From NCBI GenBank assembly GCA_963796565.1, contig CAWCMA010000013.1:1-64000 (forward strand): 64,000 nucleotides of DNA. Direction: 5' to 3'. The position numbers and the translations under genes are program-made. This document shows positions 8,694 to 16,783 of the stretch, piece by piece (within the stretch, counting starts at the first letter, position 1; each line of letters begins with the position of its first letter). This stretch comes from JAKAVN01 sp963796565 (lineage in GTDB: Bacteria; Desulfobacterota; Binatia; Binatales; Binataceae). Below the pieces are notes generated by a model. The model did not search any database and was not told the origin of the DNA. It was given only the letters and a program-made list of their open reading frames with translations.

Positions 8694-9078
8694 AGTCGCA
8701 TCTCGTTGTTGTGCCCGGTCTCGCCCGGGCGAAGACCTTCATGAGGGCCTTCGTACGGTGCGCCGCGAGGCGCGGGCCGCCACCCAAGAAAAAATCACAG
8801 CCGCGACCGCCCGCGCAACCACGGGCGGCGCGCCCGCATCGCGCGCCGCCCGTGGTTGCGCGGGCATCCGGAGATGCGTCGGCGGGGTGGCGCCGGAAAA
8901 GGTTGGCGCCGCGCGTGCGGCGTTGTACTCGAAACTCGCGATGGTCTAGGGTAGGAACGCTTGGGTAGAGAGCGCTCGGGGAATAAACGCTTGGCTACGG
9001 GCGCTGCGAATATGAGCGCCGACGGTGCGCATCGACGCGCCGTTCCCGGCCCAACCAAATTCTAAGGAGATAACCAGC
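8694..9078. other. Divergent intergenic region with hairpin and degenerate repeats
   Basis: 385 bases between the divergent zinc-ribbon/TPR gene and the glutathione transferase gene. It holds a 25-bp-stem palindrome (8809-8865) and two degenerate copies of AACGCTTGG...GCGCT spaced 30 bases apart (8956 and 8986). No convincing small gene or sigma70 promoter was found. Confidence 0.6.
8809..8865. repeat. Intergenic palindrome with 25-bp perfect stem
   Basis: Arms 8809-8833 and 8841-8865 are exact reverse complements with a 7-base loop. There is no T-tract on either side, so it is not a classical intrinsic terminator, and both flanking genes point away from it. Confidence 0.95.
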
Positions 9079-9729
9079 ATGAAAGTTTACAACTCCTTCG
9101 GCCCCAATCCGCGCGCGCTGCGGATGTTCCTCGCCGAAAAGGGCATCACTATCCCGATGCATGACGTCGACCTCATGGCCGCCGAAAACCGTCGGCCACC
9201 CTACACCGACCGCAATCCGGGCGGACAACTGCCGTCGCTCGAACTTGACAACGGCAAGACCATCGGCGAGACGTGCGCCATCTTCGAGTACCTCGAAGAG
9301 AAGCACCCCAAGCCCGCGCTCATCGGAACGACCGCCGAGGAGCGCGCCGAGACCCGTCAGTGGCAACGCCGCGTCGAGCTGAACATTACCGAGAATATCT
9401 ACAACGGTTTCCGCTACGCTGAAGGCTTCGACCTGTTTAAAAACCGCATGCCGGTTTTTCCCGAGGCGGCCCCGTCGCTCAAGACGCTTGCACAGAAGCG
9501 GATGGAATGGCTCGACGGACTGATGGCGGGACGCGACTGGATCGTGCCCGACCGTTTCACCATCGCCGACATCATTCTTTATTGTTGCACGGATTTCTCC
9601 TCGGGCGTGGGGCAGACAATCCCCGCCTCGGCCAAAAACCTACAGGCGTGGTTCAAGCGCGTGGCGGCCCGGCCGAGCGCGAGCGCAAGCCTGCATCCGG
9701 CGGCTGGCCAGCTCAAGATGCGCGGCTGA
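9079..9729 (+). CDS. Glutathione S-transferase family protein
   Basis: 216 residues, normal for cytosolic GST. An N-terminal thioredoxin-like domain (MKVYNSFGPNPRALRMFLAE, then NPGGQLPSLEL with the cis-Pro, and ETCAIFEYLEE with the glutathione-binding Glu-Thr/Ser turn) is followed by an all-helical C-terminal domain (DGLMAGRDWIVPDRFTIADI, the conserved N-capping Asp). It conjugates or reduces electrophiles with glutathione, or acts as a related lyase; the substrate is unknown. The ATG at 9079 has AAGGAGA seven to eight bases upstream. A strong hairpin follows the stop. Confidence 0.92.
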   Translation: MKVYNSFGPNPRALRMFLAEKGITIPMHDVDLMAAENRRPPYTDRNPGGQLPSLELDNGKTIGETCAIFEYLEEKHPKPALIGTTAEERAETRQWQRRVELNITENIYNGFRYAEGFDLFKNRMPVFPEAAPSLKTLAQKRMEWLDGLMAGRDWIVPDRFTIADIILYCCTDFSSGVGQTIPASAKNLQAWFKRVAARPSASASLHPAAGQLKMRG

Positions 9730-9742
9730 GAAACTCCGTTCG

Positions 9743-9784
9743 CGGCAGCCCGGCGGTTCCCCATCTGGAGCCGCCGGGCTGCCG
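9743..9784 (+). terminator. Terminator-like hairpin after the GST gene
   Basis: The 14-base arms (9743-9756 and 9771-9784) are perfectly complementary, and the loop can extend the stem by four more pairs (9757-9760 with 9767-9770, one G-T). No T-tract follows, so termination would be weak or Rho-aided. The hairpin reaches the GTG at 9784, which argues against that codon starting the next gene. Confidence 0.6.
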
Positions 9785-9834
9785 TGCGCCGCGTCACAAT
9801 CCGTCACCACGATCCGTCGCCAGAATTCGTCACA

Positions 9835-10860
9835 ATGATGGACCAGCAGCTCGATCAAATCGCGCGCCAGCTCACGCTCCTGGTGCGTGAGAAAACCGGC
9901 GACCCGGATGCCGTGGTGAGCGAGCCCAGCGCGCTGCCCGGCCATGCCGGACTGAGCTATAGCTTCGAGCTGACCACGCGAGTCGGCGCCGGACCGCAGA
10001 CCGAGCGGTTGGTGATCCGGCTGGCGCCCGAAGGCGTCCCGATAGCGGGGCCGACCGACGTAGTTCGTCAGGCCCGAATCATGGCCTCGCTCGCGGGCAC
10101 TGCGGTGCCGGTGCCGGCGGTCAAATGGTACGACAGCGACCCGCGATGGTTCGGACGGCCGTTCTTCGTGGTCGGCTTCCTGGCCGGCGACAAGCTCGCG
10201 TTGGGCGAGCGCACCTATGCGGCGGCCGATACGCGTTCGATGGTCACCCTTGCGGTCGGGGCGCTGGCTGCACTGCACGCGGTGCCATGGGAGCCGCGCC
10301 GCGAGGCTTGGGGCGAGCCGCTTTCGCTGGCCGATGAAATGAAGCGGCTCGATAACTTGCTCGACCGACCGACGCTGGACCCCAAAGTCGTCGGACGCGG
10401 CCCACTTTTGCGCGAGCGCCTCCGCCAAAGCCTGCCCGCGCCCGAGCGAGTGCATGTCGGATGCGTGCATGGCGACTTCCAGTGGTCCAACTGTTTGTTC
10501 GACGGCGGCCGTCTTACTGCGGTTATCGATTGGGAGCTATCGCAAATCGGCGCGACGTTGATCGATCTCGGATGGCTTTGTCTGTTTTCGGACTCCGCGA
10601 GCTGGGAGACCCAGGACCTGGTGCCGCCGAACGTTCTACCTCCCGACGAGATAGCCAAGCTTTACGCGTCAAAGGCCAGTTCAGCTATCGATATCGATCA
10701 GGTGCGATGGTTTCGGGCGTTCGCGGGCTATCGGTTCGGGGTGATAACTGCGTTTAATCTCATGTTACATCGACGCGGCAAACGCCCGGACCCGACCTGG
10801 GAAGATATAGCCCTGTCGGGCCCACGTCTGTTCGAGCGTGGCTTGGAGTTGCTAGGTTAG
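9835..10860 (+). CDS. Phosphotransferase family protein (APH fold, ACAD10-like)
   Basis: About 341 residues of aminoglycoside-phosphotransferase/choline-kinase fold. The catalytic loop is VHGDFQWSN (His212, Asp214, Asn219) and the metal-binding Asp follows in AVIDWE (Asp232). The N-terminal lobe shows LVIRLAPEGVP, the strand with the ATP-binding Lys position occupied by Arg. Relatives of this length (ACAD10/ACAD11 N-terminal domain type) act on hydroxyacyl-CoA-linked metabolism rather than on antibiotics, which suits its position before phaC, but the role here is inferred. The start is uncertain: ATGs at 9835 and 9838 are both possible. Confidence 0.85.
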   Translation: MMDQQLDQIARQLTLLVREKTGDPDAVVSEPSALPGHAGLSYSFELTTRVGAGPQTERLVIRLAPEGVPIAGPTDVVRQARIMASLAGTAVPVPAVKWYDSDPRWFGRPFFVVGFLAGDKLALGERTYAAADTRSMVTLAVGALAALHAVPWEPRREAWGEPLSLADEMKRLDNLLDRPTLDPKVVGRGPLLRERLRQSLPAPERVHVGCVHGDFQWSNCLFDGGRLTAVIDWELSQIGATLIDLGWLCLFSDSASWETQDLVPPNVLPPDEIAKLYASKASSAIDIDQVRWFRAFAGYRFGVITAFNLMLHRRGKRPDPTWEDIALSGPRLFERGLELLG

Positions 10861-10919
10861 AAGTCTCCGTTGCCACGGCTGTAGCTGGGCTGTTGCATCG
10901 CGTCGAGGAGGGCGACGAG

Positions 10920-12665
10920 ATGGCTATCGCGAAGCAATCCACGCAGTTCGCAGAAACGCCTGGGCACGAAGCGCCAGAGCAGTCCGTCAAAGCGGCCGAT
11001 GCTATCCTGGGCGCGAATCCGTTCGTCGGCCTCGATTCGGACCAGGTCGTCGCGGAACTGACTAATTTTGTCAGCGACGCGCTCAAGCATCCGGAGGTTC
11101 TCGGCGGCCAACTGACCAAGATGGCGCTTGAGTTGGTCAAGGTCGTTACCGGCATCTCCGACATCGTTCCGGAAGAGAGTGACAAGCGCTTCGCCGATCC
11201 TACCTGGTCCGACAATCCGCTCTATCGCCGCGTAATGCAGACCTACCTGGTCTGGCGTTCGACGATGCAATCGATGGTGCCCGAGAGCGCCAACGGCGAC
11301 TGGAAAGAGACCGAGCAGCAGCGTTTTGCGATCCGGCTGCTGACGGAAGCGCTTGCTCCGACCAATCTGCTGATCGGCAATCCGGCGGCGATCAAACGCG
11401 CATTCGAGACCGGCGGAGCCAGCCTGATAAGCGGGCTGCGCAGTTTCTTCGACGACCTCTGGAACAACAACGGGATGCCGCAGACGGTCGACAAACGCCC
11501 GTTCGCCGTCGGCCGCAATCTGGGCGTCACGCCCGGCGCGGTGGTCTTTCGCTCCGAGATACTCGAACTGATTCAGTACACGCCGGCGACCAGGCAGGTA
11601 TACGAGCGGCCCGTGCTGCTGGTGCCGCCGCAAATCAACAAGTTCTACATCATGGACCTGGCGCCCAAACGCAGCCTGACCGAGTACACGGTCGCTCGCG
11701 GGGTGCCGTTTTTCACCGTGAGCTGGCGCAATCCCAAGTCCGAGCATCGCAACTGGGGCCTCGACGAATACGTGACCGCGCTCCAGGAAGCGCTGGACGC
11801 GGTGTGCGAGATAACCGGCAGCGCGACCGCCAACGTGCTCGGCGTATGCTCCGGCGGGATCACTTCGACCCTGATGCTCGGCCATCTGGCGGCGGTCGGT
11901 GACCGCCGCATCAACGCCGCGACGCTGGTGGTCACGATGCTGGATTCGAGCATGCCGTCGATGACCGGGATGTTCACTACCGAAGAAGGTGTGGCGGCGG
12001 CGATCGAACGCTCGCGGCGCCAGGGCGTGCTCAATGGCGCCGAGATGGAGCGCCTGTTCGCGTGGCTGCGGCCCAACGATCTGGTCTGGAACTACTGGGT
12101 AAACAACTACCTGATGGGCAAGGATCCGGCGCCGTTCGACATTCTGTACTGGAACGCCGACTCGACCAATCTGCCGGCCCGGCTACACGCCGGCTTCATG
12201 GAACTGCTGCTGCGCAACGGCCTGACGCGTGCCGGCGCGGTCGAGATTCTCGGCACGCCGATCGATCTGCGCAAGGTCGGCTACGACATGTTCGTGGTCG
12301 GCGGTATGACGGATCATATTTGCGCCTGGCGCGCGGTCTACAACGGCGCGCGTCTGTTCGGCGGAAGGACCGAGTTCGTGCTCAACTCCAGCGGCCACGT
12401 CCAGACCCTCGTGTGCCCGCCAACCAACTTCAAGGCCAAGTACTACGTCAATCCCACTCTGGGTGACGATCCCGAGACCTGGGTGAAGAACGCTACCGAG
12501 CAGAAGGGCTCGTGGTGGGACCATTGGCTCGGATGGCTCGACAAACGTTCCGGCGACAAGCGCGAGGCGACGACGAATCTCGGCAGCGTGCGGTTTCCGC
12601 CGCTCGAGCCCGCGCCTGGAAAGTACGTGCTGGAACAGGCGGGTGGAACTTCGTCGGGGGGTTAA
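10920..12665 (+). CDS. phaC: Class I poly(3-hydroxyalkanoate) synthase PhaC
   Basis: 581 residues, the size of class I synthases that polymerise (R)-3-hydroxyacyl-CoA to storage polyester at granule surfaces. The lipase-like box is GVCSGG with nucleophile Cys310; the charge-relay Asp465 lies in VVGGMTDHICAW and His493 in NSSGHVQ. The N-terminal region (NPFVGLDSDQVVAEL...) and the conserved YYLLVPPQINKFY-like stretch (VLLVPPQINKFYIMDL) also fit. The start at 10920 is supported by GGAGGGCGACGAG just upstream. No phaA, phaB or phaE lies next to it, but SDR genes and a phasin-like gene lie elsewhere in the window. Confidence 0.95.
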   Translation: MAIAKQSTQFAETPGHEAPEQSVKAADAILGANPFVGLDSDQVVAELTNFVSDALKHPEVLGGQLTKMALELVKVVTGISDIVPEESDKRFADPTWSDNPLYRRVMQTYLVWRSTMQSMVPESANGDWKETEQQRFAIRLLTEALAPTNLLIGNPAAIKRAFETGGASLISGLRSFFDDLWNNNGMPQTVDKRPFAVGRNLGVTPGAVVFRSEILELIQYTPATRQVYERPVLLVPPQINKFYIMDLAPKRSLTEYTVARGVPFFTVSWRNPKSEHRNWGLDEYVTALQEALDAVCEITGSATANVLGVCSGGITSTLMLGHLAAVGDRRINAATLVVTMLDSSMPSMTGMFTTEEGVAAAIERSRRQGVLNGAEMERLFAWLRPNDLVWNYWVNNYLMGKDPAPFDILYWNADSTNLPARLHAGFMELLLRNGLTRAGAVEILGTPIDLRKVGYDMFVVGGMTDHICAWRAVYNGARLFGGRTEFVLNSSGHVQTLVCPPTNFKAKYYVNPTLGDDPETWVKNATEQKGSWWDHWLGWLDKRSGDKREATTNLGSVRFPPLEPAPGKYVLEQAGGTSSGG

Positions 12666-12970
12666 TTGGCGATGAAACGGTGCTTAGGCGCACGTCTTAA
12701 CCCTCTCCCCCTCGGTTTTGGGGGAGGGTTGGGGTGGGTGAGCGGTTCTGAATCTCTGAGAGAACCGCTCCTCTCTGAGGATGAGGCGTAAAGATCAAAA
12801 CGAGCAAGCGCTACCGAAACAGACATTCGGCGCTTCCTCGCTCGACCCCCACCTCATTCCTCCCCCAAGACCAGTGGGGGAGGAGGCCAGAGGGTGCGCA
12901 GCGGTAGGCCCCCGCTCTTTTCCATGGGCAGGTCTCTACCCTGCCGCCAGGTTTACCGGGACGCCAGGTT
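12666..12970. repeat. Hairpin- and repeat-rich spacer between convergent phaC and lutA
   Basis: 305 bases with no gene. It contains a C-rich/G-rich stem (about 12699-12730), a 10-bp stem of the AGCGGTTCT/AGAACCGCT type (12740-12770), a CCTCCCCC/GGGGGAGG stem (12859-12883), a GGCAGG/CCTGCC stem (12927-12945), and two 17-18-base direct repeats GCCAGGTT(C)TACCGGGAC (12946-12962 and 12963-12980) reaching into lutA. It probably ends transcription from both sides. Confidence 0.7.
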
Positions 12971-13693
12971 CTACCGGGACGCCAGCACTTCGGCCAGGTG
13001 ACGCGTTTCGATATCGAGCCCGGCGCGGCTGAGGCCGCCGCCGATCTGCATCAGGCACCCGCAGTCGTTTGCGACCACCGTATCGGCGCCGCTCTCGCGG
13101 ACGCTCGACACTTTGTCCGCAAGCATCCCGCCCGAGATGTGCGGAAACTTGACCGAGAACATTCCGCCGAAGCCGCAGCATTCCTGCGCGTTGCGCAACT
13201 CGCAGAGGCGAATTCCGCTAACCGCGCTCAGCAGCAGGCGCGGCTCGTCGCGCACGCCCATCTCGCGCAACAGATGGCATCCCGGATGATAGGCGACGGC
13301 GCGCTCGAAGCGCGCTCCCAGGAAGCGCACCTTCATCACTCCGACCAGGAACTGTGAAAATTCGTACACCCACGGCCTCAGCGCCGCGGCCTTGGCCGCA
13401 AGTTTCGCATCGCCGGCCAGCAGGTCGGCATAAAATATCTTGACCATCGCGGCACACGAGCCCGACGGGATTACGATCGGCGTCCCGGGCTCGCATGCGC
13501 CGAGGAAGCGCCGCGCCAGCTCAGTCGCCTGCTCGCGCATCCCTTCGTTGAACGCGGCCTGCCCGCAGCAGAAAGTGCGGCGCATCGGGCGCACCTTGAG
13601 CTTGAGCTCCCGCAACACGCGCGCCGCGGCGTCGACCGCGGAAGGGTAAAATTCCTCCGCAAGGCAGGTGCCGAAAAGCCTTACTTCAGTCAT
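12971..13693 (-). CDS. lutA: (Fe-S)-binding protein, lactate utilization protein A
   Basis: About 240 residues with two CCG-type cysteine modules (TFCCGQAAFNEG near residue 40 and ECCGFGGMFSVKFPHIS near 190), the heterodisulfide-reductase-like domain of LutA/YkgE. In the LutABC complex it helps carry electrons from L-lactate oxidation in the cytoplasm. The ATG at 13693 overlaps the lutC stop by 8 bases, indicating translational coupling; a GTG one codon upstream is also possible. It is the last gene of the operon here, whereas lutA is usually first. The C-terminus runs into direct repeats of the adjacent spacer. Confidence 0.9.
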   Translation of the reverse strand: MTEVRLFGTCLAEEFYPSAVDAAARVLRELKLKVRPMRRTFCCGQAAFNEGMREQATELARRFLGACEPGTPIVIPSGSCAAMVKIFYADLLAGDAKLAAKAAALRPWVYEFSQFLVGVMKVRFLGARFERAVAYHPGCHLLREMGVRDEPRLLLSAVSGIRLCELRNAQECCGFGGMFSVKFPHISGGMLADKVSSVRESGADTVVANDCGCLMQIGGGLSRAGLDIETRHLAEVLASR

Positions 13694-14384
13694 CACCGTG
13701 CCATACCACCGCCACGTGAATTTCGCGCGGACCGTGGACCCCGATCACGATACGCTTTTCGATGTCGGCGGTGCGGCTGGGGCCAGTGACCAGGGCCAGA
13801 CGATGACTCGCGATGGCTGCGGGGCCGATCGCGGCGATCGCGGCGGCGAGGTCGGGCAAAATTCGGTCGGCGTTGACCAGTATGACGTTGACCGGCGGCA
13901 GCAGCGTGAGCGAGCCCGGACGCTCGGGCGTCGCGAGCATCGCGAGCGTGCCGGTCGCGGCGATCGCGTAGTCGGCCTCCACCACCGCGAAATCGCATCG
14001 CGCCAGCTTGCCACGCAATTCGGCGCGCGCCGCCTCGTCGGCGACGGCCGCGGTGCGGATGATACTTATACCGGCTAGTTTGAGCGCATGAACGATCGGC
14101 GCCGGGTCGTTGACGATGCCCGCGCCGACGGCCACGCTCTGGGCGTTGAGCGCCGCCGCGACTTCGAGGATCCGCGGCACCGTCTGCTTGGGTGTGAGCA
14201 CGCCTAGGAAGTGACCGCCCAGCGCGTGCAATTCGCGCGCGAACTGCGACGCGAGCTCCACCCGATGCGCCGCCTCGGTCGTCGGCACGGCCGCCGCCAG
14301 GTCGGAGGCGCCGTTGTGCGCCGGCGCGGAGCGCCTCTCCAGCGCCTCGCGTACGTTGGCGATGAGCTTGTGAAACTCGGCCAC
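13686..14384 (-). CDS. lutC: LUD domain protein, lactate utilization protein C
   Basis: 232 residues of LUD (lactate utilisation, DUF162) fold. The C-terminal half carries the family landmarks AVVEADYAIAATGTLAM, NVILVNADRILPDL and LVTGPSRTADIEKRIVIGVHGP. I chose the GTG at 14384, one base after the lutB TAA, because an upstream start would lie inside lutB and encode Arg/Cys-rich nonsense. It partners LutA and LutB in L-lactate oxidation. The GTG start and the single-base spacing to lutB suggest tight coupling. Confidence 0.9.
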   Translation of the reverse strand: MAEFHKLIANVREALERRSAPAHNGASDLAAAVPTTEAAHRVELASQFARELHALGGHFLGVLTPKQTVPRILEVAAALNAQSVAVGAGIVNDPAPIVHALKLAGISIIRTAAVADEAARAELRGKLARCDFAVVEADYAIAATGTLAMLATPERPGSLTLLPPVNVILVNADRILPDLAAAIAAIGPAAIASHRLALVTGPSRTADIEKRIVIGVHGPREIHVAVVWHGDD

Positions 14385-14385
14385 T

Positions 14386-15903
14386 TTACGCTTGCGTTCC
14401 GCTGTTCGCGGCAGTGCTCGGCGCCGGGCTGCGAGACTTGCGCTGCCCGCGCAGCCGCGGCACCGGGAAGTCGCGCACGCGCGTCCAGTTGCCGAACGGC
14501 GGCGGCATCCAGCGCACGTAGCCGCGGCGCGCAAACGGCCACATCGCGACCGCGGCCATGCGGCCCATCACACGCATCGTCAAAGGATGATTCGCCATCC
14601 GGGAAAACATCCTGACGCCCGAGCGCGCGCGGCGCGCCGCGCGTGGCCAGGTAGGAGTTGGCAGCGTCGCGTCGCCCTTGCCCGCTGCGCCCTTGTCCGC
14701 CGTTTCCTTCCAGCGCAGGTGCAGCAGGATGCGCGGGATGTCGATCTTCACCGGGCAGATTTCGCGGCACGCGCCGCACAGCGTCGAGGCGAACGGCAAC
14801 GCGGCGGTAGCGCCACCGAAGAGGCTTGGGCTTACGATCGAGCCGATCGGTCCCGGATAAGTCGAGCCATAGGCGTGGCCGCCGACTCGCCTATATATCG
14901 GACAGACGTTGAGGCACGCGCCGCAGCGCAGGCAGTACAGCGCCTCGCGCAGCACCGGGTCGGCGAGCATCGCGCTGCGCCCGTTGTCGAGCATCACCAC
15001 GTGTACTTCGCGCGGGCCGTCGGCCTCGCCCGCGCGCCGCGGCCCGCTGATGAAATTCGTATAGGTCGTTAGTTTCTGCCCGGTCGCCGTGCGCGCCAGC
15101 ACTTCCAGAAAGTGGCTCAAGTCGGCCATCGAGGGGATGACCTTCTCGATTCCCATCACGGCCACGAAAATCTCCGGCAGCATGCTCGACATCCGCCCGT
15201 TGCCTTCGTTTTCGACCAGCACCAGTGTCCCGGTCTCGGCGATCGCGAAGTTGGCGCCGGTCACTCCCATGTCGGCGGCCAAAAAACCCTCGCGCAGGCG
15301 TTCGCGGGCAACCACGGTGAGCGCCTCGGGCTCTGCGGTGTAGGGAATATCCAACTTTTCGTGGAACAACGCGCCGATGTCTTCCTTGGAGAGATGAATC
15401 GCGGGCGTGATGATGTGCGAGGGGCGCTCGCCGCGCAATTGTACGATGTACTCGCCAAGGTCGGTTTCGACCACCTCGCATCCGGCCGCGGCGAGCGCCG
15501 CGTTGAGCGCGATTTCCTCGGTCGCCATCGACTTGCCCTTGACCACCCGGTGAGCGCCGCGGTCACGGGCAAGATCAACGATATACTTGCGCGCCTCGGC
15601 CGCGTCGGCGGCGACGAACACCCGGCATCCGTTGGCCTCCAGGCTCTCCTTGAGCTGGACCAGCAGGTCGTCGAGCCGCGCGATCGAGTCCTCTTTTATC
15701 CGCCGCGAGGCGTCGCGCTCAGCCTCGTAAGGGGGGAACTCGGCGCGCGTCGCGGCGACGTGTTCCAGATGGCGCCCGGTGGCATTCTCGAGTTTGCGGC
15801 GCAACTCGGTGTCCGCCACCGCGGCTTCGCTCGCGGCGAAGAAATCTCCTTCGACGGCCCGCTTCGACCTTGGTCGCAAGCGCATCGTTGACAGCAACCG
15901 CAT
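14386..15903 (-). CDS. lutB: LutB/LldF L-lactate oxidation iron-sulfur protein
   Basis: 505 residues: an N-terminal LUD domain (about 60-300, with GKSMATEEIALNAALAAAG and GANFAIAETGTLVLVENEGN) followed by a bacterial ferredoxin-like cluster region (about 320-385) with CLRCGACLNVCPIY and CGACREICPVKI motifs and a C-terminal DUF3390-like tail. It is the central iron-sulfur subunit of the LutABC lactate oxidation complex. The start ATG at 15903 overlaps the stop of the SirB1-family gene as TGATG, so the two are translationally coupled; the longer frame upstream is antisense-like. Confidence 0.93.
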   Translation of the reverse strand: MRLLSTMRLRPRSKRAVEGDFFAASEAAVADTELRRKLENATGRHLEHVAATRAEFPPYEAERDASRRIKEDSIARLDDLLVQLKESLEANGCRVFVAADAAEARKYIVDLARDRGAHRVVKGKSMATEEIALNAALAAAGCEVVETDLGEYIVQLRGERPSHIITPAIHLSKEDIGALFHEKLDIPYTAEPEALTVVARERLREGFLAADMGVTGANFAIAETGTLVLVENEGNGRMSSMLPEIFVAVMGIEKVIPSMADLSHFLEVLARTATGQKLTTYTNFISGPRRAGEADGPREVHVVMLDNGRSAMLADPVLREALYCLRCGACLNVCPIYRRVGGHAYGSTYPGPIGSIVSPSLFGGATAALPFASTLCGACREICPVKIDIPRILLHLRWKETADKGAAGKGDATLPTPTWPRAARRARSGVRMFSRMANHPLTMRVMGRMAAVAMWPFARRGYVRWMPPPFGNWTRVRDFPVPRLRGQRKSRSPAPSTAANSGTQA

Positions 15904-16727
15904 CAGTTGATTCGGGCGACCTGGCGGGTCAGGCGCACCACGGCCTCGCGCGCCGCATCGGCCGCGGGATGGTTGGCGTACTGGGTGAGAAAGCTCTGGA
16001 AATCGTCGAGCGCGGCGCCGAAACATTCCAGCCGCTCGTAGAGCGCGGCGCGCTCGAGTATGTCGTCGACCGAGCGCGGCTCGAGGATCAGGATGCGGTC
16101 GAGCGCGGCGAGCGACCGTGCCCAGTCGGCGCCGCTCGCGTAGATGTTCTTCAAATTGCGCAGCATGCGCGCCAGGATGTGCCGTCCGCCGACCGCCTTC
16201 AGCATCGCCGGCTGCAACTCGACCGGCTGGCCGTAGATCTGTTTGAGGCGCGTGCTGATGTCTTCGAGGTCTAAAATTGCGCCGCCGTTGAACGGGTCGA
16301 TAATCAGCTCGCCGCGCTCGTCGACCGCTTTGACCAGGAAGTGCGAAGGGAAGGAGACCCCGAAAAGGTTGAGCCCGGCGCGGCGTCCGACCTCGAGATA
16401 AAGCACCGAAAGGGTGATCGGGATGCCGAGGCGGCGCTCCAGCACGTCGTTGAGAAAAGAATTGCGCGGGTCGGCGTAGTTGTCGCGGTTGCCCGCAAAA
16501 CCGGTGCGCACGAACAGGAAGTCGGAGAGCGTCTGCACGCGCTCGACCGTGTTCTCGGCCTCGCGCAGTGCGCTTTGCGCCGCGCGTCCCAGCGCCGCCA
16601 GGTGCTCGAGGTAGTGGGCAACGTCGAGATCCGGATATTCCTCCTTGGCGATCAGCAAAGCGCCGTGGGCGAGCGGAATCGGTTCACGTGCGGCGATGCG
16701 GGAAAATTCGGTCCGCGCAGGATTCAT
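15903..16727 (-). CDS. SirB1 family protein (transglutaminase-like plus TPR)
   Basis: 274 residues. The N-terminal half is the transglutaminase-like SirB1 domain (DVAHYLEHLAALG..., NYADPRNSFLNDVLERRLG, PITLSVLYLEVGRRAGL, FPSHFLVKA, IIDPFNGG); the C-terminal third is helical with TPR-like repeats (SLAALDRILILEPRSVDD). The protein is widespread but its biochemical role is poorly defined. I chose the ATG at 16727; the longer frame overlaps queG. It lies between queG and lutB on the same strand and its TGA overlaps the lutB ATG, but a link to lactate use is not established. Confidence 0.88.
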   Translation of the reverse strand: MNPARTEFSRIAAREPIPLAHGALLIAKEEYPDLDVAHYLEHLAALGRAAQSALREAENTVERVQTLSDFLFVRTGFAGNRDNYADPRNSFLNDVLERRLGIPITLSVLYLEVGRRAGLNLFGVSFPSHFLVKAVDERGELIIDPFNGGAILDLEDISTRLKQIYGQPVELQPAMLKAVGGRHILARMLRNLKNIYASGADWARSLAALDRILILEPRSVDDILERAALYERLECFGAALDDFQSFLTQYANHPAADAAREAVVRLTRQVARIN

Positions 16728-16783
16728 CTTCGTTATATAACCTCTCGCTCCCGTTTCATCTAGTCCGAGCGCCGCTACGCCGT

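Noticed and set aside
7371..8744. 457-codon plus-strand frame antisense to the zinc-ribbon/TPR gene
   Set aside because: Arg-rich, low-complexity product; the opposite strand has clear zinc ribbon, TM and TPR motifs.
9784..9834. Upstream start for the APH-fold gene at 9784
   Set aside because: The GTG is part of the hairpin after GST, and the extra 17 residues do not look like the fold; ATGs at 9835/9838 fit better.
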